A stretch of 54,157 bases of DNA from Gluconacetobacter entanii (GCF_003206495.1 NZ_NKUF01000021.1:1-54157); one strand, 5' to 3'. Counted from the first letter of the stretch, positions 38,654 to 49,752 are shown. A program made the numbers and translations. Notes: a model not told the origin generated them from the sequence alone.

Positions 38654-38908
38654 CTATCCCCCCGTAACCGGTGGGAAGAAGGCGATCTCGTCATCCGGGC
38701 CGATGCTGGCGTCCAGCGTCGCGAAGGACTGGTTGACCGCAACGCGCACCAGTTCCGGCTGCCCGAAGATTTCACCATATTCGCCGCCACGCCCATGCAG
38801 CACCTGCACGAGGTCGCTGACCCGCGTCACGCCGGGGGGCAGGGTCATGGCTTCGCGATCACGGCCAAGGCGGTCCCGTAGCCATGCGAAGTAGAGAATG
38901 TCCGGCAT
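38654..38908 (-). CDS. moaD: Molybdopterin synthase sulfur carrier subunit MoaD
   Basis: This 84 aa ubiquitin-like sulfur carrier ends in the required Gly-Gly (PPVTGG), which is thiocarboxylated to donate sulfur to MoaE's substrate. The DEIAFFPPV segment before it is typical. It directly precedes moaE and belongs to the uvrC-pgsA-moaD-moaE gene order common in Alphaproteobacteria. Confidence 0.94.
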   Translation of the reverse strand: MPDILYFAWLRDRLGRDREAMTLPPGVTRVSDLVQVLHGRGGEYGEIFGQPELVRVAVNQSFATLDASIGPDDEIAFFPPVTGG

Positions 38909-38955
38909 CCGCCCACCCTTTTGCTGCCTCAGGTTCTGCTGTGCGTAGCGCTATA

Positions 38956-39462
38956 TCAGGGATGGGGTTGCTCGACCACCGCGCCATCGGCCTGGATCAC
39001 GGTTTTGCTGCCATCCGCATGGGGGACGATGATGGCCGAATTCGCGGCCTCGGCACGGTTTATGGTGGAATGGCCCGTGCCGTGGTGTCCGTCCTGCACG
39101 GCTGGCATGTCGGTCGGCAGGTCGTCGTCGTCACCGATGCTCAGCGATCCCCCGTCGAGCAGTTGCTGCGTGCCATTGGCGGAACGGCGCACGAAATGCC
39201 CGGATTCCGCATGCACGCGGCCCGAACTGATATCCGCCAGCGTCGGCATGGACTGGATCTGGTTGGCCCATATGTCCTGTCCCTGCGACAGGATCGGTGG
39301 CTCCGCGACGGCATGTCCCATGGAACGGCGCACATTTTCGGATTCCATCTTGGGCATGTTCGGAAGGCTGCCGGGCAGTTCCGTGCTGTCGCCAAGGATG
39401 TCGCCAAACCCCCCACACCCCGTCAGGCATAGCAGCAGCAGGAACGGGGCCTTGGGACGCAT
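38956..39462 (-). CDS. Lipoprotein of unknown function
   Basis: This 168 aa protein starts at an ATG with an excellent AAGGAGAG site. The signal peptide MRPKAPFLLLLCLTGC ends in a lipobox (LTGC, lipid on Cys16). The mature part is low in complexity, rich in Asp, His, Ser and Gly, with an IGDDDDLPTD acidic patch and a HHGTGHST stretch. No catalytic motif is visible, and I do not recognise the family. It lies between pgsA and moaD, interrupting an otherwise conserved gene order, so it is probably co-transcribed with them. A metal-binding or structural envelope role is only a guess. Confidence 0.75.
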   Translation of the reverse strand: MRPKAPFLLLLCLTGCGGFGDILGDSTELPGSLPNMPKMESENVRRSMGHAVAEPPILSQGQDIWANQIQSMPTLADISSGRVHAESGHFVRRSANGTQQLLDGGSLSIGDDDDLPTDMPAVQDGHHGTGHSTINRAEAANSAIIVPHADGSKTVIQADGAVVEQPHP

Positions 39463-39568
39463 CGCACTCTCCTTGGTTCATGGCGTATACAACCATAAGG
39501 AGAATTTGCCCGGATATTCCCGCAACCACAAGTGGTATATGTGCGTGACACAATCATCGTAGGATGGA

Positions 39569-40168
39569 TCAGGGAACGATGTTGCCCACTGACTGGTTGT
39601 TGCGGGTGACGTGCTGGATGCCGGTGGACAGGTAATCCCACCCCGTAACCAGGGTCAGCGCGGCTGCGATCCACAGCATGATCGCCCCCATCAGATCGAC
39701 CGGAAGCCATGTGATGTGCAGCAGGCCGGCAGTGCTGTCCCCCGCCAGCAGGAAACCGATGGCGGTCATCTGGACCCCGGTTTTCCATTTCGCAAGGCGC
39801 GTGACCGGCAGCCCCACCTTGGTGGTGGCCAGATATTCACGCAGGCCGCTGACCAGGATCTCGCGCGAGAGGATGATGATCGCGGGATAGAGCGTCCAGT
39901 AAGGAAGCCGCGCAAGCCCTGCCAGTACCATCAGGCACGCCCCCACCAGCAGCTTGTCGGCAATGGGGTCGAGCATGCGGCCAAGGTCGGAATTCTGGTG
40001 CCACGCGCGGGCCAGCTTGCCATCAAGGTAGTCGGTAATCCCGGCCAGGATGAAAATGACGCATGCGGCGCAGTCCGTGCCCGGTGTGTTGATGACAACC
40101 AGCAGCACAACGACCGGCACCGCAACAATCCGCGACAGGGTCAGGAGGTTAGGCAGGTCAGTAAGCAT
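39569..40168 (-). CDS. pgsA: CDP-diacylglycerol-glycerol-3-phosphate 3-phosphatidyltransferase
   Basis: PgsA makes phosphatidylglycerol phosphate in the inner membrane. The 199 aa protein has the CDP-alcohol phosphatidyltransferase signature DYLDGKLARAWHQNSDLG...LDPIADK (D-x2-DG-x2-AR-x8-G-x3-D-x3-D), complete near residues 46-70. Several hydrophobic segments fit the six-helix fold of the family. It sits between uvrC (93 bp upstream) and the lipoprotein gene on the same strand. Confidence 0.95.
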   Translation of the reverse strand: MLTDLPNLLTLSRIVAVPVVVLLVVINTPGTDCAACVIFILAGITDYLDGKLARAWHQNSDLGRMLDPIADKLLVGACLMVLAGLARLPYWTLYPAIIILSREILVSGLREYLATTKVGLPVTRLAKWKTGVQMTAIGFLLAGDSTAGLLHITWLPVDLMGAIMLWIAAALTLVTGWDYLSTGIQHVTRNNQSVGNIVP

Positions 40169-40261
40169 GGTTCACCAGCTATATCCAAGGACAGCGCGAA
40201 ACAAAAACATCTATAACGCTGGTCTGCCCGCTCATTTGCTCACATCTGCATGACATGAGGA

Positions 40262-42199
40262 TCATTCCCCGGTCCATTCGGGATGGAAAAAACCGTATAT
40301 TGTCCGTGCGGTATCCCGACTGATGCCCGGTGCGGATTCCAGTTCCCCCAAACCTGCCTGACGCACGCCCCGCGCCGAACCAAACCGGTTCAGCAGGGCG
40401 CGCTTGCGGGCCGGACCGACACCGGGAATATCATCGAGTTCGGATTTGACCAATGTTTTTGACCGTCCCGCGCGGTGGGTCGTGATCGCAAAGCGGTGGG
40501 CTTCGTCACGCAGGCGCTGGAGGTAGTACAGCACCGGGTCACGTGGGGGGAGCTGGAACGGGGGGCGGTCCGCAGTATGGAACCACTCGCGCCCGGCGTC
40601 GCGGTCGATGCCCTTGGCAATCCCGACCAGGGTCACATCCGTAACCCCGAGTTCGTCCAGCACCGCGCGCACGGCCGAATACTGTCCCGCGCCACCATCG
40701 ATCAGCAGGATGTCAGGCCAGTCGTCAGGCCGTGTCCCCTCCTCGCGGTCGCGCATGGCACGGCTGAAACGGCGTTCCAGCACCTCGCGCATCATGCCGA
40801 AATCGTCGCCCGGCGTGATCGGCCCCTTGATGCCGAATTTGCGATAGGCCCGTTTTTCAAAGCCTTCGGGGCCGGCCACGACCATCACGCCATAGGCATT
40901 CGCCCCCATGATGTGACTGTTGTCATAGGTTTCGATCCTGCGTGGTGGTTCGGGAAGGCCAAAGAGGTCAGCCACACCCCGCAGCAGGCGGGCCTGCCCC
41001 GCGCTTTCCGCCAGCCTGCGTTCCAGCGCCTCGCGCGCGTTGAGTTCGGCATGTTCAAGCACCGCGCGTTTTTCCCCGCGTTGCGGATGGATGATCTCAA
41101 CACGCCGCCCGCGGCGGAGTTCCAGCGCGCTGCTCAGCAGTTCATTGTCGGAAATGGCGTGGTTGACCAGGATCTGGCCCGGCGGGGGCTTGTCATCGTA
41201 AAACTGCGCCAGGAACGCGGCCAGCACGTCGGCGGCGTCCTCGTCACGGGCATGGCTGGGGAAGAAGGCGCGGTTGCCGTTGTTACGCCCCCCCCGGATG
41301 AAGAAGACCTGGATGCATGACTGTCCCGCGATCTGCCAGATGGCGACGATATCGGCATCCGTCATCGTGGTCGGGTTGATGACGCTTGCGTCCTGCTGCA
41401 TCGCCGACAGGCCGCGGATGCGGTCACGGATGGCCGCCGCGCGTTCGAACTGCAGCGCGCCTGCGGCCTCCTCCATCTGCTGGACCAGTTCTTCATGCAT
41501 GCGCGGGTTCTTGCCCGACAGGAAATCGCGCGCCTGCTTGACCAGGTCGGCATAATCCTCCTGGCTGATCATGTCCACGCAGGGGGCGGAACAGCGGTGG
41601 ATCTGGTGCAGCAGGCATGGCCGCGTGCGGGATTTCAGCACGGAATCCGTGCATGAGCGCAGCAGGAATGCCTTTTGCAGCAGGTTCAGCGTCTGGTTGA
41701 CCGACCAGGCGGAGGCAAACGGCCCCCAGTAGGACGCGCCCTTGACCGGCTTGCCCCGGTGTTTCGCAATCTGGGGAAATTCATGTCTGTCGGTCAGGAT
41801 GATCCATGGATAGCTTTTGTCGTCACGCAGCAGGATGTTGTAACGCGGCTGCATGCGCTTGATGTAGTTGGCCTCCAGCAGCAGGGCTTCGGCCTCGGTA
41901 TGGGTGGTCACGATTTCCATGTATGCCGTTTCCGACACCATGCGACGCAGCCGCTCCGGCAGGCGGTGGACCTGCGTATAGGACGTGACGCGTTTCTTGA
42001 GCGCCAGCGCCTTGCCGACGTACAGCACCTCCCCATTGCGGCCCAGCATGCGATAGACCCCCGGAGACAGGGGCATGGTCTGCAGGGCCCTGTGTATCGC
42101 GGCAACGCCGATCGGCGGTGCATCCGCAGGCATGCTGTCGCGTGGCGGGAGGTCCACGGGGGAGAGGGTCGTGGTGATGGTCTTTTCGTCCGGTGTCAT
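40262..42199 (-). CDS. uvrC: Excinuclease ABC subunit C
   Basis: UvrC makes both incisions in nucleotide excision repair. From the ATG at 42199 it has 645 aa; in-frame codons up to 42319 are unlikely. The N-terminal GIY-YIG nuclease ([18 protein letters not shown]) is near residue 45. The UVR motif for UvrB contact ([19 protein letters not shown]) is near 245. The RNase H-like 5' nuclease domain ([18 protein letters not shown]-type) follows, and the C-terminal helix-hairpin-helix pair ([15 protein letters not shown]) ends the chain. It is the first gene of the uvrC-pgsA-moaDE run. Confidence 0.96.
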   Translation of the reverse strand: MTPDEKTITTTLSPVDLPPRDSMPADAPPIGVAAIHRALQTMPLSPGVYRMLGRNGEVLYVGKALALKKRVTSYTQVHRLPERLRRMVSETAYMEIVTTHTEAEALLLEANYIKRMQPRYNILLRDDKSYPWIILTDRHEFPQIAKHRGKPVKGASYWGPFASAWSVNQTLNLLQKAFLLRSCTDSVLKSRTRPCLLHQIHRCSAPCVDMISQEDYADLVKQARDFLSGKNPRMHEELVQQMEEAAGALQFERAAAIRDRIRGLSAMQQDASVINPTTMTDADIVAIWQIAGQSCIQVFFIRGGRNNGNRAFFPSHARDEDAADVLAAFLAQFYDDKPPPGQILVNHAISDNELLSSALELRRGRRVEIIHPQRGEKRAVLEHAELNAREALERRLAESAGQARLLRGVADLFGLPEPPRRIETYDNSHIMGANAYGVMVVAGPEGFEKRAYRKFGIKGPITPGDDFGMMREVLERRFSRAMRDREEGTRPDDWPDILLIDGGAGQYSAVRAVLDELGVTDVTLVGIAKGIDRDAGREWFHTADRPPFQLPPRDPVLYYLQRLRDEAHRFAITTHRAGRSKTLVKSELDDIPGVGPARKRALLNRFGSARGVRQAGLGELESAPGISRDTARTIYGFFHPEWTGE

Positions 42200-42620
42200 T
42201 GAAAATCGTTCATCCACCGATGTTGTGGATAAGTCTGTGGAGCAGAGGCAGAAAAAATCATGCGCATGGCGGTTTTCCTCCCCTGCCCTTGGATTGCCCA
42301 AAAAAACATCACAACGCATAACCAGTTGATATAAAACAACTATGGATGGGTGCGGGATGAAAGGATCGCCCGAAAGCGTGCAACTTGCTGGAAAACAATG
42401 ATGTCAAGCCCTCGGGTAAATGAAATTCACAGGTGAAGGCCGCTTCTGGCTATTTCGAGGTTTTCCCATGTGAATTCAAGGCTTCTTCTGGATCTGTTCT
42501 ACTTTCGTGCGATATGTCGGTGTTTTTCGCGGCATCCGCATATCCTTTTTTCGGGAAATGTTTGTCCCGCATGTCGCGAATTGCCCTTGTCAGGGGGGAT
42601 GCGATGGGTAATGCACCCAT
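42200..42620. other. Intergenic region between divergent uvrC and xth
   Basis: This 421-bp, relatively A/T-rich stretch has no convincing gene. It holds a perfect DnaA box (TTATCCACA on the minus strand, 42224-42232), an AGTTG/CAACT dyad (42324-42341) and a CGGGA/TCCCG hairpin (42552-42569). A 6-bp hairpin (42604-42609 with 42615-42620) ends directly at the xth start codon. A 9-codon frame (42604-42633) with a G-rich ribosome-binding site overlaps the xth start out of frame. Confidence 0.45.
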
Positions 42621-43415
42621 ATGCGTATCGTGACATGGAATATCAATTCGCTGCGCCTGCGGATGCCCCTGCTGGAGCGTCTGTGCAGGGAAAACCAGCC
42701 CGACATTGTCTTCCTGCAGGAAACCAAGGTGACCGACGACCTGTTCCCGCTGGAGGCGGTGCAGGCGCTGGGATTTGCCCATGTGTGCTTTCGCGGGATG
42801 AAAAGCTACAATGGCGTTGCGATCCTCAGCCGCCAGCCCATACGGATGCTGACCGACATGCCGGACTGGTGCGGCAAGGGGGATTGCCGTCATCTTGCCG
42901 TGCAGCATGGCGAAGGCCCGGATGCCGTCATCGTGCATGATTTTTACGTCCCGGCGGGTGGCGATATCCCCGATCCGGTGGAAAATCCGAAATTCGCGCA
43001 CAAGCTTGCGTTCGTGGAGGAAGCCCGCACCTGGTTCGCCCAGCGCGATGTCCGCCGGACGGTGGTGGTGGGCGACCTGAACATCGCCCCGCTGGAGCAC
43101 GATGTCTGGAGCCACCGGCAGCTTCTGAAGATCGTCAGTCACACGCCGGAGGAAACGTCACGCCTGCTGGCATGGCAGGATAGTGGCTTTGTCGATGCCA
43201 TGCGGCATTTCGTCCCGGCGGAGGAAAAGCTCTACACATGGTGGTCCTACCGCAACCGGAACTGGAGTGTCTCCAACCGTGGGCGTCGGCTGGACCATGT
43301 CTGGGTGACGCCCGACCTTGTGCCGACCTTGCGTGACATGTCGGTCCTGCGCCCTGTCCGCGACTGGGAAAAGCCGTCGGATCATGTGCCGGTCATGGTC
43401 GATCTGGCGATATAG
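42621..43415 (+). CDS. xth: Exodeoxyribonuclease III
   Basis: This AP endonuclease and 3'-5' exonuclease acts in base-excision repair. The 264 aa protein has all the EEP-superfamily residues in order: ATWN-type TWNINS, FLQETK, DFYVPAGG, GDLNIAPLEHD and the terminal SDHVPV. The RGMKSYNGVAILSR segment is also typical. A small hairpin abuts the ATG and no ordinary ribosome-binding site precedes it. It is convergent with the response regulator gene. Confidence 0.95.
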   Translation: MRIVTWNINSLRLRMPLLERLCRENQPDIVFLQETKVTDDLFPLEAVQALGFAHVCFRGMKSYNGVAILSRQPIRMLTDMPDWCGKGDCRHLAVQHGEGPDAVIVHDFYVPAGGDIPDPVENPKFAHKLAFVEEARTWFAQRDVRRTVVVGDLNIAPLEHDVWSHRQLLKIVSHTPEETSRLLAWQDSGFVDAMRHFVPAEEKLYTWWSYRNRNWSVSNRGRRLDHVWVTPDLVPTLRDMSVLRPVRDWEKPSDHVPVMVDLAI

Positions 43416-43467
43416 GGATGTAAGGCGCGCATCCGGGGGCAGATGCGGCAGTCAGGCTGATGCCCCG

Positions 43468-43498
43468 TGCGGTGAAACGTGGGAAACATTTCACCGCA
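43468..43498. terminator. Hairpin between xth and the response regulator
   Basis: TGCGGTGAAA (43468-43477) and TTTCACCGCA (43489-43498) form a perfect 10-bp stem with an 11-base loop between the two convergent stops. No T run follows on either strand. Confidence 0.45.
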
Positions 43499-43517
43499 TG
43501 GCATGCAGGACAGAGGC

Positions 43518-44234
43518 TCAGGCCGCGCTCTTGCCGCCTTCGGGGTCGAGGCGATATCCCCCCCCTTCGGTGACAAGCAGCGTGGCGTTCGTCGGATCGG
43601 GTTCGATCTTCTGACGCAGGCGATAGATATGCGTCTCGAGCGTATGGGTCGTCACGTCCGCGTTATAGCCCCAGACCTTGTTCAGCAGCACCTGACGCGG
43701 TACGGGGCGTGTCCCGGCGCGATACAGGAATTTCAGGATCGCGGCTTCCTTTTCCGTCAGGCGGATGCGGCGGTTCTTTTCCGTCTCCTGCAGCAGCTTG
43801 GCCGAGGGGCGGAAAATGTACGGGCCAATGGCGAAAACGGCATCTTCGCTGTTTTCGAAAATCCGCATCTGCGCCCGCAGCCGCGCCAGGAGTTCCGCGA
43901 TACGGAACGGCTTTGCCACATAGTCGTTGGCACCGGCATCAAGCCCGCGCACCACGTCCGTTTCATCATCCGAACCGGTCAGGATGATGATCGGGATGCG
44001 TTTGCCCTTGCGCCGCAGGTCGGCGCAGAAATCCCGCCCGTCACCATCAGGCAGTGAAACATCAAGGATGATCGCATCGAAACGGGCCCCCGGCGCATTC
44101 AGCTTTTCCCATGCTTCAGCGACGGACCCTGCCTCGATTGCTTCAAATTCACTTTCAACCTGCAGCTGTTCAACGAGCATTTGACGTAACGTCTGATCGT
44201 CGTCCGCTATCAGAATGGGACGTGCACCCGCCAT
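43518..44234 (-). CDS. OmpR/PhoB-family response regulator
   Basis: This two-component transcription factor has 238 aa. The N-terminal receiver has the acidic pair at Asp11-Asp12, the phosphoacceptor Asp58 in AIILDVSLPDG, Thr in IILTGSDD and Lys in VAKPF. The C-terminal winged helix shows LTEKEAAILKFLYRA and THTLETHIYRLRQKI, typical of OmpR/PhoB. No histidine kinase is adjacent, so it is an orphan in this window and its signal is unknown. It is divergent from the L,D-transpeptidase gene, which it might regulate. Confidence 0.92.
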   Translation of the reverse strand: MAGARPILIADDDQTLRQMLVEQLQVESEFEAIEAGSVAEAWEKLNAPGARFDAIILDVSLPDGDGRDFCADLRRKGKRIPIIILTGSDDETDVVRGLDAGANDYVAKPFRIAELLARLRAQMRIFENSEDAVFAIGPYIFRPSAKLLQETEKNRRIRLTEKEAAILKFLYRAGTRPVPRQVLLNKVWGYNADVTTHTLETHIYRLRQKIEPDPTNATLLVTEGGGYRLDPEGGKSAA

Positions 44235-44399
44235 CGAACCCTCTTTTATAACTTTGTCCGTTCCGAGATTCGGAATCGGTTATTCGACTTTCATGATACG
44301 ATAACCCTCGCATCAGGCTGTCGCCCAATGATCGCGAAACCATATCCAGCCATACGCAGGCCGGACATAACACACATGCGACCTTACACAGAGAAATTC

Positions 44400-44921
44400 A
44401 TGATACGCGCTATTTTGCAATCGAATACCGGTCTGGACGCACAACTGCATTGCATGAACGAGCGGATGCCCGCCTCCATCGGCGCAGGTGGCGTCACATT
44501 GCATAAAGTCGAAGGAGATCATGCCACTCCGGTTGGACTCCTTCCGTTGCGGCGGGTTTTCTACCGTGCGGACCGGGTCGCGGCGCCTGTCTGCCACCTG
44601 CCGGTGGAGCCGTTATCGCCACATGACGGCTGGTGTGACGATCCGGCCGACGCCGATTATAACCAGTATGTGATGCTTCCCCATGCCGGTCGGCATGAGC
44701 GTCTGTGGCGTGACGATCACGTGTACGACATCGTGGTCGTGCTGGGATACAATGATTCGCCGCCCGTGCCCGGACGCGGCTCCGCGATCTTTTTTCACCT
44801 GCCCCCCGCGGGTGGCGGCCCGACCGAAGGCTGCATCGCGGTGCCGGAGGCCGAACTGCGTCGCCTGCTGGCAATGGGCCTGTCGGAAATCGAGGTCCTG
44901 CCCCCGGGCACGAGGCCCTGA
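44400..44921 (+). CDS. L,D-transpeptidase (YkuD) family protein
   Basis: This 173 aa YkuD-fold protein has the catalytic pattern H-x8-T-x-GC in FHLPPAGGGPTEGCIAVPE. It resembles the short alphaproteobacterial group with an HATPVGLLPLRRVFYRAD segment near residue 40. It would cross-link peptidoglycan or attach proteins to it. No signal peptide is evident from the ATG at 44400, and earlier in-frame ATGs (44328, 44376) do not create one, which is usual for this subgroup but leaves its route to the periplasm unexplained. It is convergent with the antiporter, with an 11-bp gap. Confidence 0.85.
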   Translation: MIRAILQSNTGLDAQLHCMNERMPASIGAGGVTLHKVEGDHATPVGLLPLRRVFYRADRVAAPVCHLPVEPLSPHDGWCDDPADADYNQYVMLPHAGRHERLWRDDHVYDIVVVLGYNDSPPVPGRGSAIFFHLPPAGGGPTEGCIAVPEAELRRLLAMGLSEIEVLPPGTRP

Positions 44922-44932
44922 AACCGCGTTCG

Positions 44933-46768
44933 CTATGCCGCCGTGGTGGGTAAGGCCGGGGATACGGCAGGCTGCGGCTGGAACATGATGACCATGTCGC
45001 CTTCGGCGGCTTCGGTCTCGATCTCGTCCTCGGCGGAGACGATCCATATCGCCACCCCCTTGCGGATGACCATGAAAACCAGCGCATGTCCTTCGCTGAT
45101 GTCATTTTCCTGCAGGGGGTCTGTTATAACGTGGCAGTGGAAACGCCATCCCCGGTCGAAAAGGGAATCGATCATGGAGAAATTCCATGACGGTTCCCCC
45201 AGCACCTTGCCCCGCGATTCCCGGCTGACGCCACGATACAGGTCCAGGCGCGCGATCCCCGGACTGACCTGGAACACGCGCTGGCGCCCGAAATCCGGGG
45301 CCAGCCGTGCGCAGACCAGCCCGTTATAGATCGCGTCGGGCGTGGCGGCGATCAGGTAGTCCGCCGGTCGCTCCTCCAGCCGTTCGAGCCCTTCTTCGGA
45401 CAGGAGTTCGGCCTTCAGCGTCGGCACCCCCTGGCGGTCGGCCTTTTCCAGCGCCCCGGAATAGGTATCGACCAGTACCACCGGTATGCCCTGCTGATGC
45501 AGCGTGGTGGCCAGGTTCGTGGACCAGGCATTGGCCCCCATGATCGCCAGCGCCGGTTCATCCGAAAGCGTCAGGCGCAGGTAGCGCGCCAGCGGGCGCA
45601 GCGAAAACCCGTGCAGGATCATGGTCGTGGCGATGACGGCGAACACTGCCGGCGTGATCAGCGCCGCGCTGGGATCGCCCGCGTCGCGCAACTGCAGGCC
45701 CGCCGCCCCCGCGACGGCCGCCGCGACGATCCCGCGCGGTGCGATCCAGCCGACGAACAGGCGTTCCTGCCACGACAGGTCGGAGCGGATGGTGGAAAGG
45801 AAAATCCCGAGCGGCCTGACCACGAACAGCACCGTCAGGGTCAGCGCCAGGATCGGCAGGGACAGTTTCTGCAGCACGTCACGGTGAAGGTCGGCCGTAA
45901 GAATCACGAACAGGCACGACACCACGATGACACCAAGGGATTCCTTGATGCGGCGCAGTTCGGACATGCCCACGACATTCAGGTTGGCCAGCGCCATGCC
46001 AAAGACCGTTGCCGCCATCAGGCCCGTGCTCGCCATGACCAGGTTGCATATGGCGGCCATGCTCATGGCGAAGGTCAGGATGATGGGAATGCGCAGGATT
46101 TCAGGCAGGAGATCGCGGCTGGAGAGGAATTTGACCAGCAGGGCGGGAAAAATGCCGCAGCCGATGGCGAACATGGTGCTGAACAGCAGATGCGGCCAGA
46201 TCTCTATTGCCGCAAGGGACACATCCCCCGTCGGGGACGGCTGGAGCAGCAGGAATTCCATGACAAGGGTGGCCAGGATCGCCCCGATCGGATCGTTGAC
46301 GATGGCTTCCCATCGCAGGAAGGCGGCGACGCGTGGCCGCAGCTTGGTATGGCGCAGCAGGGGCAGGACGACCGTGGGGCCGGTGACGACGATGATGGCG
46401 CCAAATAGCCATGACGTGCCCCAGTGCAGGTGGCCGACGAAATGCGCGGCAAGCGTGCCCAGCACCCAGTTGATCGGCAGGGCCACCGCCGTCAGGCGCA
46501 GTACCCCCTCGCCCGAGGTGCGCCATTGCCGCACATTGAGCGCCAGCCCCCCTTCAAAGACGATGAAGGCGACCGCCAGCGAGATCACGGGATGGAAATA
46601 ACCGCCGATCGTGGCCGACGGGTGCAGCAGGCCAAGGCCCGGGCCATAGATCAGTCCCAGCGCGAACAGCAGGACGATGGCTGGCAGGCGAAACCTCCAC
46701 GCGACCCATTGTGCGGCGATGCCGCCGCCAAGAACGCATAGAAGTCCGATCGCCAGATTATGCTGCAT
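44933..46768 (-). CDS. CPA1-type cation/proton antiporter with cytosolic regulatory tail
   Basis: This inner-membrane sodium (or potassium)/proton exchanger has 611 aa. About 12 hydrophobic segments fill residues 1-395. The ion-binding motif of the family is VNDPIGA near residue 156 and is preceded by the FEGGLAL helix. The C-terminal ~200 residues form a soluble domain. It has a TrkA-N/RCK-like core (ALAIMGANAWSTNLATTL...VVLVDTY) and a TrkA-C-like end (ALVFMVIRKG). Such transporters keep internal pH stable, relevant in an acid-producing organism. The ion is inferred from the family only. Confidence 0.9.
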   Translation of the reverse strand: MQHNLAIGLLCVLGGGIAAQWVAWRFRLPAIVLLFALGLIYGPGLGLLHPSATIGGYFHPVISLAVAFIVFEGGLALNVRQWRTSGEGVLRLTAVALPINWVLGTLAAHFVGHLHWGTSWLFGAIIVVTGPTVVLPLLRHTKLRPRVAAFLRWEAIVNDPIGAILATLVMEFLLLQPSPTGDVSLAAIEIWPHLLFSTMFAIGCGIFPALLVKFLSSRDLLPEILRIPIILTFAMSMAAICNLVMASTGLMAATVFGMALANLNVVGMSELRRIKESLGVIVVSCLFVILTADLHRDVLQKLSLPILALTLTVLFVVRPLGIFLSTIRSDLSWQERLFVGWIAPRGIVAAAVAGAAGLQLRDAGDPSAALITPAVFAVIATTMILHGFSLRPLARYLRLTLSDEPALAIMGANAWSTNLATTLHQQGIPVVLVDTYSGALEKADRQGVPTLKAELLSEEGLERLEERPADYLIAATPDAIYNGLVCARLAPDFGRQRVFQVSPGIARLDLYRGVSRESRGKVLGEPSWNFSMIDSLFDRGWRFHCHVITDPLQENDISEGHALVFMVIRKGVAIWIVSAEDEIETEAAEGDMVIMFQPQPAVSPALPTTAA

Positions 46769-46911
46769 GTCCGTTTCCCGTATTGTTATGTCCTGTCGGG
46801 AGCCCCAGTGGCGCAGTCGGAAACAAGACAGGGTTGCGCCACATCGGCGGGTATGAAGTCAGGCTGGCCGCATGGGGGCGAGAGGCATATGTCAGGGGTG
46901 AAAAAATCCTG

Positions 46912-48207
46912 TCAGGCGGTGCGTTCCATGACGGCGGTAAAAAAGCCGTCCGTCCCGTTCCGCAATGGCGACAGGCTCATCTGCCCCCCCACCAGCAGGC
47001 CCTCGGGCATTTCCCCTTCGCCTGCCGGTGGCGTGACCAGCCGGAACGCGGGATTGCGCTGCACGAAGGCTGCGATCTGGTCGCGGTTTTCTTCGTTCAG
47101 GATGGAACAGGTGGCATAGACCAGCCGTCCGCCCGGACGCAGCAATGTCGCGGCGCGGTCAAGGATATCGGCCTGCTTTTCCATCAGTTCCAGCAGGTCC
47201 GTCTCCCGCAGGCGCAGGCGCGCGTCCGGGTTGCGACGCCATGTGCCCGTGCCCGTGCAGGGTGCATCCACCAGCACGCGGTCGAAACTGCCCGCACGCC
47301 TGCGCGCCCATTTGTCGCCCGTGCTCAGCAGGTGGCGTTCCGCGTTATGGACACCTGCACGCCGCAGGCGCCGCACCGCCCCCTCCAGCCGGGGTTCGGA
47401 CACGTCGCAGGCGACGATATGGCCGCGATTGTTCATCGTCATGGCCATCGCCAGCGTCTTACCCGCCGCCCCGGCGCAGTAATCCAGCACCCGCATGCCC
47501 GGCTTTGCCCCTACGGCGGCGGCGACCAGCTGGCTGCCTTCGTCCTGTATTTCCACAAGCCCGGCGCGAAATGCCGCCGTGGAGGTAACAGGCTGGCGTC
47601 CCGCAACCCGCAGCCCCCATGGCGACAGGCTGGTATCTTCGGTGACGATCCCTTCTTCCGCCAGTGCGATGCGCGCGGCCTCCCGCGTGGTCTTGAGCAG
47701 GTTGGCGCGCAGGTCCAGCGTCGCCTCCCCCGCCATCGCCGCCAGTTCCGCATCGGTCTGCGCGCCAAAGGTCGCGTCCAGCCGTGGCAGCAGCCAGTCC
47801 GGAACCTCCAGCCTTACGGCCCGCGACATTTCGGGATGCTCCATCGACTTGCCCCGCAGGAAGGCGCACAGGGCGCGTTCATGCTGGTCAAGCCGGGCGG
47901 GTGCATAACGCTCCCCGCTGAACAGTTCGTCCGGCGTCATCCTGTCCTGTCGCGCCAGCACCACCAGCGCCAGAACCAGATTGCGCGGCGTGACCGGGGC
48001 CTGGGCCTGTTCAATCCACCAGCACAGATGCCGCCAGTGACGCAGGATCTCCCACACCCGGCCTGAAATGGCCCGGCGATCCCCCCCGCCGATATACCGG
48101 CGTTCGCGGAAAAACGAATTGGCGACGGCGTCGGCGGGCCGGTACGGCGTGGCCTCCATCGCGGAAATAAGGTCGATGGCGGCCGACAGCCGTGCACTGG
48201 GGGTCAT
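46912..48207 (-). CDS. RsmB/NOP-family rRNA cytosine-C5 methyltransferase
   Basis: This 431 aa enzyme probably methylates C967 or another cytosine of 16S rRNA. The SAM-binding motif is VLDYCAGAAGKTLAMA near residue 235. The two catalytic cysteines lie in VDAPCTGTGTWRRNPD and VYATCSI. An N-terminal helical domain of about 140 residues may correspond to the NusB-like part of RsmB but is poorly conserved. It starts 31 bp after guaB and is likely co-transcribed. Confidence 0.92.
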   Translation of the reverse strand: MTPSARLSAAIDLISAMEATPYRPADAVANSFFRERRYIGGGDRRAISGRVWEILRHWRHLCWWIEQAQAPVTPRNLVLALVVLARQDRMTPDELFSGERYAPARLDQHERALCAFLRGKSMEHPEMSRAVRLEVPDWLLPRLDATFGAQTDAELAAMAGEATLDLRANLLKTTREAARIALAEEGIVTEDTSLSPWGLRVAGRQPVTSTAAFRAGLVEIQDEGSQLVAAAVGAKPGMRVLDYCAGAAGKTLAMAMTMNNRGHIVACDVSEPRLEGAVRRLRRAGVHNAERHLLSTGDKWARRRAGSFDRVLVDAPCTGTGTWRRNPDARLRLRETDLLELMEKQADILDRAATLLRPGGRLVYATCSILNEENRDQIAAFVQRNPAFRLVTPPAGEGEMPEGLLVGGQMSLSPLRNGTDGFFTAVMERTA

Positions 48208-48237
48208 GGAATCGTAATCGCTTTTGTAATGGTACTA

Positions 48238-49752
<1,515 letters not shown>

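Noticed and set aside
42224-42232. Perfect DnaA box (TTATCCACA, minus strand) upstream of uvrC, considered as sign of a replication origin
   Set aside because: It is a single box. There is no cluster of boxes, no dnaA/dnaN/parAB neighbours and no A/T-rich unwinding element, and one exact match in 54 kb is not unexpected.
42207-42515. GTTC-containing sites near uvrC and xth as alphaproteobacterial LexA boxes (GTTC-N7-GTTC)
   Set aside because: The second half-sites read GATG and GTGC rather than GTTC, so neither is a convincing SOS box although both genes are DNA-repair genes.
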